A program made the translations under genes and the position numbers. This document shows positions 33,346 to 41,307 of a stretch of DNA of 44,381 nucleotides, one piece after another (the first letter of the stretch is position 1; each line of letters begins with the position of its first letter). Location of the stretch: positions 1 through 44,381 of the forward strand of contig DATAES010000191.1 in NCBI GenBank assembly GCA_036257895.1. Reading direction: 5' to 3'. Under the pieces are notes generated by a model. The model was not told the DNA's origin. It saw nothing but the letters and a program-made list of their open reading frames with translations, and did not search any database. Origin of the DNA: DATAES01 sp036257895 (GTDB lineage: Bacteria > Actinomycetota > Acidimicrobiia > Acidimicrobiales > JACDCH01).

Positions 33346-34158
33346 ATGACCGATCCGACGTCCGCCTCGGCTCGCGGCTACCTGCTGGACAACCAGGGTT
33401 CCGAGGCCGGGCAGCGTTTCGACAGCCTTGCTGCGCTGTTCAACCCAGTCACGTTCCGCCACGTCGAAGCGCTCGGTGTGGCGAGCGGTTGGCACTGCTG
33501 GGAGGTGGGCGCAGGTGGACCGTCCGTTCCTCGAATGCTTTCTTCGAAAGTCGGACCGTCGGGCCGCGTGTTCGCCACTGACATCGACGAGTCATGGGTG
33601 CACGAAGCGGCCGGGCACAACGTGGAAGTTCGTCGACACGATGTCGCGGCTGACGACCCACCGGGTGTCTTCGACTTCGTCCACGCCCGACTCGTCCTCG
33701 TTCACGTGCCGCAGCGCGAGGCGGCGTTGCAGAACCTGGTCGCCGCGCTGCGCCCTGGGGGCTGGCTGCTGATCGAGGACTTCGATCCAGCCATGCAGCC
33801 ACTGGCGTGCGTGGATGTCGTCGGGCCCGAGCAGCGGCTCGCCAACAAGATCCGGGCCGGCTTCCGGGCACTGCTGGCGCAACGCGGCGTGGATCTCGAG
33901 TTCGGGCGCAGGCTGCCGCGGCTGCTGCGTGAGGCAGGGCTGGTGGACGTTGCCGCCGATGCATTCATGCCGATGGCGTTGGCGGCCGGAGCGCAGCTCG
34001 AGACCGCGAACGTGAACCAGGTTCGAGCCGGGCTGATCGCCGGCGGACACGCGACCGCGGACGAGATCGATGCGCACCTGCGCGCCGTGGGCGCCGGAGA
34101 ACTGGACGTGACGACACCGCCGCTGATCTCCGCGTGGGGTCGGCGACCACCGGGCTGA
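33346..34158 (+). CDS. SAM-dependent methyltransferase
   Basis: The 270-residue class I methyltransferase has motif I CWEVGAGGPS (51-60), an acidic residue after the second strand (VFATDIDESW), then FDFVHARLVLVHVP and ALRPGGWLLIEDFD. These correspond to the SAM-binding strand order of UbiE/ubiquinone-type methyltransferases. ATG 33346 is preceded by GAGGAAA 9 nt upstream. It stands alone on the plus strand between the DUF899 operon and the convergent TetR gene, 11 bp away. The substrate cannot be told. Confidence 0.88.
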   Translation: MTDPTSASARGYLLDNQGSEAGQRFDSLAALFNPVTFRHVEALGVASGWHCWEVGAGGPSVPRMLSSKVGPSGRVFATDIDESWVHEAAGHNVEVRRHDVAADDPPGVFDFVHARLVLVHVPQREAALQNLVAALRPGGWLLIEDFDPAMQPLACVDVVGPEQRLANKIRAGFRALLAQRGVDLEFGRRLPRLLREAGLVDVAADAFMPMALAAGAQLETANVNQVRAGLIAGGHATADEIDAHLRAVGAGELDVTTPPLISAWGRRPPG

Positions 34159-34169
34159 GGGCGTCAGCG

Positions 34170-34775
34170 TCATCTCGGCCGAGGTCCTTCGTCGAGGGCG
34201 CGCTCGATGAGCCTGATCGTCCAGGTGATCGCCGTGGTCGCTTCCTTGGGATCGAGGTCCCAGTCGGTCACCAGCCGTTCGAACGCGACCGGCGCCCACA
34301 GCACGTCCAGCATCGCGGCCGCGATCACCCGGTCGTTTGCGCGCCATCCCTTGGCGGCTCGACGCACAGCTTCCAAGAGTGCCTTGCGCTGCCGTTCGTT
34401 CGCCTCGGCAACGGTTGGGTCGCGTGGTGTCCGCGGCTCGATCGGGAACTTCGAGACATGCTCGAAGATCCGCACCGCGACGTCTTGCACCTCGTCGAGG
34501 TCGAGACCTTCGAGTTCGATTCCGGCCTCTTGCTCCATGCGGGACATGACCGCGTCACGCAACTCGCGTTCGCTGCCGAAGTATCGGTACACCGTGCGCT
34601 CGGCGACGCCGGCGTATTCGGCGACGGCACGGTGGGTCAGGGCGCGCCAGTTCCAAATCGGAAAGCCGTGGAGCAGCTCCACGCCGGCGGCGACGATCCG
34701 CTCGCGCGTTTCCGCGACGCGTTGTCGTCGTATCGGGCTGTCGTAACGGCGCCGCTGTTGCTCAGCCGGTGTCAC
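34170..34775 (-). CDS. TetR-family regulator at the end of the Mo-hydroxylase operon
   Basis: This 201-residue TetR protein has its helix-turn-helix at about 46-66 (LTHRAVAEYAGVAERTVYRY), preceded by RRQRVAETRERIVAAGVELL. GTG 34775 begins 14 nt before the stop of the molybdenum subunit gene, so it is translated as the last gene of the P450-SDR-hydroxylase operon. It is the best candidate to bind the 10+10 bp inverted repeat at 40423-40450 upstream of that operon, making a feedback loop. Ligand and binding are not shown by the sequence. Confidence 0.86.
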   Translation of the reverse strand: MTPAEQQRRRYDSPIRRQRVAETRERIVAAGVELLHGFPIWNWRALTHRAVAEYAGVAERTVYRYFGSERELRDAVMSRMEQEAGIELEGLDLDEVQDVAVRIFEHVSKFPIEPRTPRDPTVAEANERQRKALLEAVRRAAKGWRANDRVIAAAMLDVLWAPVAFERLVTDWDLDPKEATTAITWTIRLIERALDEGPRPR

Positions 34776-37092
34776 GGTCGAGCAGCTCGACGATCCGGTC
34801 AGGGCTCAGTGGCAGCTGCGTGGCGCGCACACCGAACGGTGCGAGCGCGTCGTTGACCGCATTGACGACCGCTGGTGGAGCGCCGATCGCCCCGCCTTCG
34901 CCGACGCCTTTGTAGCCGCCCGGGCCCGGGCTCGGCGTCTCGATGTGGCCGTACTCGATCATCGGAACTTCCGCAGCCGTAGGGATCAGATAGTCCATGA
35001 ACGTCGTGGAGATCGGGTTGCCGTGCTCGTCGTAGGCAAGGTGCTCGTACAGCGCGCCGCCGATGCCCTGCACCGTCCCGCCCGCGATCTGGCCCTCGAC
35101 GACGTTGGGGTTGATCATCGGACCGCAGTCTTCACTGACGATGTAGCGCAACAGCGTGACCTGCCCGGTCTCGATGTCGATCTCGCACGTGCAGACATGT
35201 GTCGCGTTCACCCAGATCGACTGCGCGACGCTCGCGTACCGCGCAGTGGCTTCGAGCCCCGGCGGCACGTCGGGAGGAAGAGCGGCGCCGAAGTAGGCGG
35301 TCGTGGCCAGCTCTGCGAACGTGACACCGACTGCGGGTGTACCTCGCACGTGCGCGCGGCTGTCCGCGAGCTCGATGTCCTCGGTCGCGGCTTCGAGCTT
35401 GTGGGCCGCGATCGCCTTGATGCGCTCGCGCAGGATCGCCGCGGTTGCGTGCACCGCGCCGGCCGTCATCGAGCCGCTTCGGCTGCCGGCGACTCCGGCT
35501 CCGAACCCGGTCACGGCGGTGTCACCCTGGATCGTGTTGACGTCCTCGATGCGGACACCTAACGCGTCAGCGGTCAGCTGCACAACTGTGGTCTCGAGGC
35601 TGTTCCCCGTCGAGCCTCCGGCGATGTACACGTTCACCATCCCTGACGGCTCGACCCGGATCGTCGCGGCCTCCGTGCCGTAGTACCCGTAGCCGGGCGT
35701 CGACGGCTCGACGTAGTTCGACGTCCCCACCCCGAGATGGCGGCCAGCTTTTCGGGCCTCGGCCTGCTCGCGCCGGAAGGCCTCGTAGTCGAGCATCGAC
35801 AACGCCTGCTCGAACGTCTCGAGCGGTGAGATGCTGTCGTACGTCATCCCGATCGGATTCGTGTACGGCAGCTCGTCGCGGCGAAGCAGGTTGCGACGAC
35901 GCAGGTCGACCGGGTCGATGCCCATCTCCCGCGCCGCGATGTCGAGCATGACTTCGCGGGCGAGGGACTCGAACTGCCACGGTCCGCGATACGCGGTGCG
36001 GCCCACCGTGTTCGTGTAGACGGCCTGGCTCTTGAACGTCGCGCGCGGAACCCGGTACGGACCGGAGAAGAGCGCTCCCACGGCAGCCGCGGTCATGACC
36101 GGCCAGGGCGTCGGATAGGCACCGCAGTCGGATACGAAATCGATGAAGGTGGCCTGGATCGCGCCGTCCTCATCGAAGGCCATCTTCACGTTCGCGTGTT
36201 CCTGCCGCGACTTGCCGGCCGCGAGCAGGTTCTCGCGTCGGTCCTCGACCCACTTCACCGGAACGCCGACCTTGGGCGCAGCGAGCATCAGGCACATCTC
36301 GTCGCGCTGCACCATCACCTTCTGTCCGAACCCGCCTCCGGTGTCCCGCATCACCACGCGGATGCGGTGCTCAGGGACCCCGAGCAGGCGCGAGCAGAAC
36401 ATCCGCACCTCGTGCGGCGACTGGGTCGCGGCGTAGATCGTGAGCTCGGACGTTGCGGGCGAATAGTCGACGACGAGCCCACGGCCCTCCATCGGGACCG
36501 CGGTGTAGGCCTGCTGACGGATCGTCTCGCTCACCACGTGGGTGGCCGACGCGAACACGTCATCGAGCTCGGACTCCGGGAGGCCCGCGAGCTCGCCGAC
36601 GAGGTTGGATCCGTGAGCGGCGTGCACGAGCGCGTCCGCGTCTTGCGCGGTCGCGTAGTCCACGACCGCGGGCAAGGGGTCGTAGTCGACCTCGACGAGT
36701 TCCGCCGCATCCTCGGCGACATACCGGTTGTCGGCGATGACGAGCGCCACCGGGTCGCCGACGAATCGCACCTCGTCGTCCGCGAGCGGCGGGCGCGGTG
36801 TCTCCGGGCTCTTTGGTCCCATCGACGTGTGCCATTGCTCTCTGGCGGACGGGTTCAGGTCTGCCGCCGTGAATACGAAACGGACTCCGCCAAGTGCGCG
36901 CGCCGTCGACGTGTCGATCCCGCGGATGGCAGCGCGCGCGACGGGGCTCCGCACGAAGTACGCGTGGAGCATCCCGGGCAGCGAGATGTCGTCCACGAAC
37001 GTGCCACGGCCGGTCAGCAGGCGCGCGTCTTCGACCCGGTTGATTCGGGCGCCCGCGTAGCGGGTCGCGCCGTCGGGTGCGATGTCGGTCAT
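34762..37092 (-). CDS. Xanthine-dehydrogenase-family hydroxylase, molybdopterin-binding large subunit
   Basis: The 776-residue catalytic subunit binds the Mo-cytosine or Mo-molybdopterin cofactor. Visible motifs are GGGFGQK (252-258), TAYRGPWQFE (366-375) at the active-site loop and the catalytic Glu in GVGEGG (E732). The loop is not AYxCSFR, so it is not a form I CO dehydrogenase. It is a hydroxylase of the wider family, acting with water on an aromatic, heterocyclic or side-chain carbon. ATG 37092 overlaps the 2Fe-2S gene's stop by 4 nt. Subunit order in the operon is FAD, 2Fe-2S, Mo, as in coxMSL-type sets. Confidence 0.93.
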   Translation of the reverse strand: MTDIAPDGATRYAGARINRVEDARLLTGRGTFVDDISLPGMLHAYFVRSPVARAAIRGIDTSTARALGGVRFVFTAADLNPSAREQWHTSMGPKSPETPRPPLADDEVRFVGDPVALVIADNRYVAEDAAELVEVDYDPLPAVVDYATAQDADALVHAAHGSNLVGELAGLPESELDDVFASATHVVSETIRQQAYTAVPMEGRGLVVDYSPATSELTIYAATQSPHEVRMFCSRLLGVPEHRIRVVMRDTGGGFGQKVMVQRDEMCLMLAAPKVGVPVKWVEDRRENLLAAGKSRQEHANVKMAFDEDGAIQATFIDFVSDCGAYPTPWPVMTAAAVGALFSGPYRVPRATFKSQAVYTNTVGRTAYRGPWQFESLAREVMLDIAAREMGIDPVDLRRRNLLRRDELPYTNPIGMTYDSISPLETFEQALSMLDYEAFRREQAEARKAGRHLGVGTSNYVEPSTPGYGYYGTEAATIRVEPSGMVNVYIAGGSTGNSLETTVVQLTADALGVRIEDVNTIQGDTAVTGFGAGVAGSRSGSMTAGAVHATAAILRERIKAIAAHKLEAATEDIELADSRAHVRGTPAVGVTFAELATTAYFGAALPPDVPPGLEATARYASVAQSIWVNATHVCTCEIDIETGQVTLLRYIVSEDCGPMINPNVVEGQIAGGTVQGIGGALYEHLAYDEHGNPISTTFMDYLIPTAAEVPMIEYGHIETPSPGPGGYKGVGEGGAIGAPPAVVNAVNDALAPFGVRATQLPLSPDRIVELLDRDTG

Positions 37093-37562
37093 CCGCTCGT
37101 CTCCGCCGCACGGCGAACGGCCTGGATGATCCCCTGGTAGCCGGTGCACCGGCACAGGTTCCCGGCCAGCGCGTCTCGGATGTCTTCGTCGTCGGGCGAC
37201 GGATTGTCGCGGAGGAACGCAGTCACCGAAACGACGAAGCCTGGTGTGCAGAACCCGCACTGCAACCCGTGGCAGTCACGGAAGGCGGCCTGCACAGGCG
37301 ACAGCTCACCGTCCGCCGCCGCGATGCCTTCGATCGTCGTGACGTCCGCGCCATCAGCCTGCACGGCGAACATCAAGCACGAACGGACCGCGCTGCCGTC
37401 CACCAAGACGGTGCACGCGCCGCAGACGCCGTGTTCACAGCCGAGATGCGTTCCCGTCAGGCGGCACTCGTCACGTAGGAAGTCGGCAAGGGTCACGCGG
37501 GGTTCCACCGTCGCCGTTCGTTGTTGGCCGTTGACTGTCACCTGGAGTTGAACCTCAGCCAT
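37089..37562 (-). CDS. Xanthine-dehydrogenase-family [2Fe-2S] small subunit
   Basis: The 157-residue subunit carries two [2Fe-2S] clusters. The N-terminal plant-type ferredoxin site is CEHGVCGAC (C42, C47, C50) plus C62 in VRSCLM. The helical second site has C102 and C105 in QCGFCTPG and C137 and C139 in NLCRCTGY. It passes electrons from the Mo site to FAD. It overlaps the FAD-subunit gene by 8 nt upstream and the Mo-subunit gene by 4 nt downstream, so all three should be made in equal amounts. ATG 37562 places MAEVQLQVTVNG at the start, as usual in the family. Confidence 0.95.
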   Translation of the reverse strand: MAEVQLQVTVNGQQRTATVEPRVTLADFLRDECRLTGTHLGCEHGVCGACTVLVDGSAVRSCLMFAVQADGADVTTIEGIAAADGELSPVQAAFRDCHGLQCGFCTPGFVVSVTAFLRDNPSPDDEDIRDALAGNLCRCTGYQGIIQAVRRAAETSG

Positions 37563-38430
37563 GCCTTGCTTCCTCGCTCGCCCTCGTCCACGCCCGCGCC
37601 ACCATGACGGCGCCGACCCGCCGGCGGTACATCGCGGAACCGTGTAGATCGGCCGGGATCGCGGTGAGGTCCTCGATCGCAAGGCGGCCGAGCTCCGCGG
37701 TGTCGATCTCTGCTACGCGGCGCCCATGCACGTGCTCCTCGGCTGCCGTCGCCCGCTCTGGCGTCGATCCCATTCCCAGCAGCCCGATGGCACACCGGGC
37801 GATGCGGTCGTCGTGGTCGAGCTCGACACCGACCGTCGCCCCGGCGATCGCGAAGTCGCCGTGGCGCCGCGCGATCTCCTCGACGGCAAATCCGCTCCGG
37901 CCCTCCCACACAGGGAACGAGATGCCGACGAGGAGTTCGTCGTCGCCCATCGACGTGCTCCATACGCCGTCGAAGAAGTCGCGGGCCGCAATCGTGCGTG
38001 CGCCCTCCGCCGAGAGGACGTGCATCGTCGCGTCGAGCGCAAGCGCGACCGATGGGTACTCCGCGGCCGGGTCAGCATGCGCCATCGAGCCACCGACGGT
38101 GCCGCGGTTGCGGATCTGGAAGTGTCCGACGAACGGCGTCGCCTTTGCCAGCAGGGGCACCGCGGCCGCGACCTCGGCGCTCCGTCCGACCTCGGCGTCG
38201 GTCGTTCCGGCGCCCACCCAGAGCGACCCGTTGCGTCGTTCGATGCCACGCAGCTCGGGGATGCGACCGATGTCGACGAGGTGACCGAACACGGCGAGGC
38301 GCAATGCCAACAGCGCAATGAGGCTCTGGCCACCGGCCAGGACCTTCGCGTCGTCGCCGAGGTCGGCCAGCAGTTCGACCGCTTCCGCTGGCGTCGCGGG
38401 CCGGTGGTACTCGAACGGCGCCGGTTTCAC
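37555..38430 (-). CDS. Xanthine-dehydrogenase-family FAD-binding medium subunit
   Basis: The 291-residue subunit has the FAD motifs LAGGQSLIALL (AGGQS at 32-36) and RNRGTVGGSMAHADPAAEYP (TVGGS at 111-115), followed by the CO dehydrogenase flavoprotein C-terminal domain. It hands electrons to an external acceptor. GTG 38430 overlaps the SDR stop as GTGA, so this hydroxylase is coupled to an oxidoreductase upstream. The start is supported by VKPAPFEYHRPATPAEAVEL, a typical opening for this subunit. Confidence 0.94.
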   Translation of the reverse strand: MKPAPFEYHRPATPAEAVELLADLGDDAKVLAGGQSLIALLALRLAVFGHLVDIGRIPELRGIERRNGSLWVGAGTTDAEVGRSAEVAAAVPLLAKATPFVGHFQIRNRGTVGGSMAHADPAAEYPSVALALDATMHVLSAEGARTIAARDFFDGVWSTSMGDDELLVGISFPVWEGRSGFAVEEIARRHGDFAIAGATVGVELDHDDRIARCAIGLLGMGSTPERATAAEEHVHGRRVAEIDTAELGRLAIEDLTAIPADLHGSAMYRRRVGAVMVARAWTRASEEARHG

Positions 38431-39167
38431 GCGATCTTCGCGGACCAGCCGCCGTCGACCGGGATGATCGCGCCCGACACGAAGGACGCCTTGTCCGACG
38501 CGAGGAAGGCCGCGACTTCCGCGACCTCGTTCGCTTGTCCGCCGCGTCCGAGAGCGGCCTTCTCGAGGATGCCGGGCATGAACTCGGGATGAGCGCCCAT
38601 GATCTCGGTGTGGATGAAGCCGGGGCACACCGCGTTCACGCGAATCCCATGTGGCCCGTACTCGACCGCTGCGCACTTGGTTGCGGTGATGACGCCCGCC
38701 TTCGCCGCGCTGTACACGCTCGTGAACGGTGTCCCACCGAATCCACCGATCGACGACCAATTCACGATCGCTCCGCCTTGGCCCCCGGCGAGCATCGTCT
38801 TGATCCCGTGCTTCATGCCGAACATCACGCCGCGGAGGTCTACGTCCATCGTGCGGTCGTAGTGGTCCTGCGTCAGGTCCGCGACCATCGCTCCTTCTGC
38901 GATGCCGGCGACGTTGAGCATGATGTCGAGCCGGCCGAACTCGTCGACCGCCGCGAGTACGAGTGCGGCGATGTCGTCCTCGGTCGTCACGTCGCAGTGA
39001 ACGGGCAGCACACCATCGCCCGCCTCTGCAGCAGTGTCCTTCTCCGCCCCGCTGATGTCGCCGGCGACCACCTTCGCGCCTTCACGCACGAAGACCATCA
39101 CCGATGCCTTCCCCATCCCTGAACCGGCGCCGGTGATGACTGCGACCTTGCCGTCCAACAAACCCAT
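38427..39167 (-). CDS. Short-chain dehydrogenase/reductase coupled to Mo-hydroxylase
   Basis: The 246-residue classical SDR has TGAGSGMGKAS (NAD binding, 12-22), NVAG (85-88), catalytic S138/S139 in NWSSIGG and YSAAK (Y152, K156). A late CPGFIHTEIM and PVDGG end agree. It likely oxidises or reduces a hydroxyl or keto group on the pathway substrate using NAD(H); D37 after the second strand (VVAGDIS) suggests NAD rather than NADP. A GAGAGGGA ribosome site precedes ATG 39167. It lies 29 nt after the P450 in the same operon. Confidence 0.92.
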   Translation of the reverse strand: MGLLDGKVAVITGAGSGMGKASVMVFVREGAKVVAGDISGAEKDTAAEAGDGVLPVHCDVTTEDDIAALVLAAVDEFGRLDIMLNVAGIAEGAMVADLTQDHYDRTMDVDLRGVMFGMKHGIKTMLAGGQGGAIVNWSSIGGFGGTPFTSVYSAAKAGVITATKCAAVEYGPHGIRVNAVCPGFIHTEIMGAHPEFMPGILEKAALGRGGQANEVAEVAAFLASDKASFVSGAIIPVDGGWSAKIA

Positions 39168-39196
39168 TCGGATCCCTCTCCTTCGAAATGCGGGCC

Positions 39197-40393
39197 TCAG
39201 CCCACGACAACCGGAAGCGTCTCCCATCCCCGAACGGTCGACGTCGGGGCGATCCTCGCCTTGACCAGATCCACGTCCCACTCCGGGAAGCGGTTGAGCA
39301 ACTCGTCGAGCGCGACCCGTCCTTCGAGTCGGGCCAGCGCCGCACCGAGGCAGAAGTGCGCGCCGTAACCGAAGGTCACGTGTGAGACCGCCTTGCGGTG
39401 GATGTCGAACACGTCGCCGTTCGGGAATCGGCGATCGTCGCGGTTGGCGGCGCCGACGAGGAACAGGATTGCGCTTCCTTCGGGCACCACTCGTCCCTGT
39501 ATCTCGGAATCGCATGCGACGTAGCGGCCGACGTGTGGCGCGGGTGGCTCGAACCGCAAGATCTCCTCGATCGCATCGTTGACGAAAGAGCGATCTTCGA
39601 CGATCTCGCGTCGCTGATCGGGGTGCTCGGCCAGAACCTTTCCGGTCCAACCGATCAACCGTGTCGTCGTCTCGTTGCCCGCACCCGCGACCACCGCGAG
39701 ATAGGTGACGAGCTCTTGGCGTGTCAAACAGCGACGCACACCGGACTCGTCCTCGAACTCGGCGTTGAGCAACTCGGTCATGATGTCGTCCGAGGGGTGC
39801 TCGACTCGCCAATCGAGGTAGTCCTCGAAGTTCTCGCCGCTCGCGAACGCGTTCGCTTGCTTCATCGGCTGTCCTGGCTCGGTGCGCAGGTTGTCGTCGG
39901 TCTGGTCCCGCAGCGCCGCCTGATCCTGCTCGGGGATGCCGAGGAGCATGCCGATCACGCGCATGGGCATCAGCGCGCCGAAGTCTGCGATCAGGTCGAA
40001 GCGATCGGAACCGACGAGCGGATCGAGCGCGTCCGCGCAGAACTTGCGGATGTGCGGTTCGAGCGCCGCCACCTTGCGCGGCGTGAACATTCGCGACAGC
40101 AGACCGCGGTGAATCGTGTGGGTCGGCGGATCCTCGAAGATCACCGTTCCGGGCGGGATCTCGATGCCGGACTTGATCAGCTCGAGTACGCCACCGCGTC
40201 CGGAGATGAACGTCTCACGATCCTTCAGCCCGCGCTCGACGTCGTCGTACCGGCTGGCGGCGTAGAAGTCGTGACTGTCGTTGTAATAGAGCGGAGCTTC
40301 TTCGCGGAGTCGTCGGAACACCGGGTACGGGTCGGCGTTGATGTCGACGTCATACGGGTCGTAGTAGAGGTCTCGCTCCTCGATGACCGTCAC
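39197..40393 (-). CDS. Cytochrome P450 heading the Mo-hydroxylase operon
   Basis: The 398-residue P450 has I-helix VAGAGNETTTR (AGNETT 238-243), ExxR EEILRFEPP (E277, R280) and heme loop FGYGAHFCLGAALAR (C348). It is the first gene of a six-gene minus-strand operon (P450, SDR, FAD, 2Fe-2S and Mo subunits, TetR). GTG 40393 has GGGAG 6 nt upstream. The upstream region holds a perfect 10+10 bp inverted repeat shared with the divergent SDR. It probably makes the first hydroxylation, after which the SDR and Mo-enzyme continue. The electron donor may be the ferredoxin at 42613. Confidence 0.92.
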   Translation of the reverse strand: MTVIEERDLYYDPYDVDINADPYPVFRRLREEAPLYYNDSHDFYAASRYDDVERGLKDRETFISGRGGVLELIKSGIEIPPGTVIFEDPPTHTIHRGLLSRMFTPRKVAALEPHIRKFCADALDPLVGSDRFDLIADFGALMPMRVIGMLLGIPEQDQAALRDQTDDNLRTEPGQPMKQANAFASGENFEDYLDWRVEHPSDDIMTELLNAEFEDESGVRRCLTRQELVTYLAVVAGAGNETTTRLIGWTGKVLAEHPDQRREIVEDRSFVNDAIEEILRFEPPAPHVGRYVACDSEIQGRVVPEGSAILFLVGAANRDDRRFPNGDVFDIHRKAVSHVTFGYGAHFCLGAALARLEGRVALDELLNRFPEWDVDLVKARIAPTSTVRGWETLPVVVG

Positions 40394-40422
40394 GCTGCGC
40401 TCCCGACTCGTCCGGCTCCGAC

Positions 40423-40450
40423 ATTCGTGTCAAGGGACGATGACACGAAT
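40423..40450. promoter_or_regulatory. Perfect 10+10 bp inverted repeat, predicted TetR operator
   Basis: ATTCGTGTCA (40423-40432) and TGACACGAAT (40441-40450) are exact reverse complements separated by 8 bp. The repeat sits between the divergent starts at 40393 and 40490. Size and symmetry fit a TetR-type operator controlling both directions. The TetR gene ending the left operon is the likely partner. Confidence 0.72.
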
Positions 40451-40489
40451 CCGTGGCGGCCGTCAACGCGAGACCGTATGGTGCGCCGC

Positions 40490-41296
40490 ATGAGGGCGAA
40501 GGAGCTCGAAGGAAAAGTCGCGATCATCACGGGCGGTGCGGGCAGCATCGGACGGACGACCGCCGAGGTGCTCGTCGGCGAGGGCGCGCAGGTCGTGATC
40601 GCCGATCTCGACGTGGACCAAGGCGAACGCGTGGCGGCTGATCTGGGTGAGGCAGTGGCGTTCCAGCAGACCGACGTCGGCGACGCGGACCAGGTTCAGG
40701 CCTTGGTGGATTTCGCCGTCGAGCGTTTCGGTGGGCTCCACGTCATGTTCAACAACGCGGGGATCGGCAGCCCGCTGAAACGCTTTCTCCCGGATGACCT
40801 CAGCGACTTCACCCGCATCATGAACGTCAATCTCTTCGGCGTCATCGCTGGAGCCCAGCGCGCGGCGCGCTACATGAAGGACAACGGCGGCGGCTCGATC
40901 ATCAACAACGCCTCCATCGCCGCCGTGAACGCCGGCGTCGGCATGATCTCCTATCGAGCATCGAAGGCGGCGGTTGCTCACGTGACCAAGTGCATGGCGA
41001 TCGATCTCGCGCCGTACGGCATCCGGGTCAACTGCCTCACGCCCGCCCACATCCGTACCGGGATCACGAACTACGACATGGGGCCTGTGCTGCGGTACAT
41101 GCAACCGCTCGAACGCGAGGCCCAACCCGAAGACGTCGCCAACGCGGTGGTGTTCCTCGCCAGTGATCGTGCGGCGCAGGTGACGGGGATCGTGATGCCG
41201 ATCGACGGTGGCACGACAGCCGGCCCGCCGTATGCACAGACGAAGCTGATCATGTCCACCGCAACAGCGAACTCCGGGGAGAAACGGGCGCCATAG
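40490..41296 (+). CDS. Short-chain dehydrogenase/reductase, divergent from the P450/Mo-hydroxylase operon
   Basis: The 268-residue SDR has TGGAGSIGRTTA (14-25), NNAG (88-91), S142 in NNASIAA and YRASK (Y155, K159). VIADLD suggests NAD. A C-terminal extension after MPIDGGTT (PPYAQTKLIMSTATANSG...) is longer than usual and of unknown role. ATG 40490 is preferred; ATG 40478 would add four residues. A TATGGT hexamer (40477-40482) ends 7 nt before ATG 40490. It shares the inverted repeat operator with the divergent operon, so the two SDRs are probably induced together for successive steps. Confidence 0.92.
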   Translation: MRAKELEGKVAIITGGAGSIGRTTAEVLVGEGAQVVIADLDVDQGERVAADLGEAVAFQQTDVGDADQVQALVDFAVERFGGLHVMFNNAGIGSPLKRFLPDDLSDFTRIMNVNLFGVIAGAQRAARYMKDNGGGSIINNASIAAVNAGVGMISYRASKAAVAHVTKCMAIDLAPYGIRVNCLTPAHIRTGITNYDMGPVLRYMQPLEREAQPEDVANAVVFLASDRAAQVTGIVMPIDGGTTAGPPYAQTKLIMSTATANSGEKRAP

Positions 41297-41307
41297 CGCC
41301 CGTTCTC
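41279..41307. terminator. Bidirectional terminator-like hairpin between convergent genes
   Basis: AACGGGCGC (41283-41291) and GCGCCCGTT (41296-41304) pair with a 4-base loop CATA; beyond a one-base bulge three further pairs (GAG with CTC) extend the stem. The hairpin spans the SDR stop codon (in the loop) and reaches the stop of the convergent P450. It can serve both directions although neither side has a strong U-tract. Confidence 0.6.

Noticed and set aside
34762..38430. Carbon monoxide dehydrogenase (coxMSL)
   Set aside because: Subunit order agrees, but the large subunit has AYRGPWQ instead of the AYxCSFR loop of form I CODH, so only the wider hydroxylase family is claimed.
39398..40490. 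Long N-terminal extension of the SDR at 40490
   Set aside because: It is antisense to the P450 at 39197-40393; the SDR domain starts right after ATG 40490.
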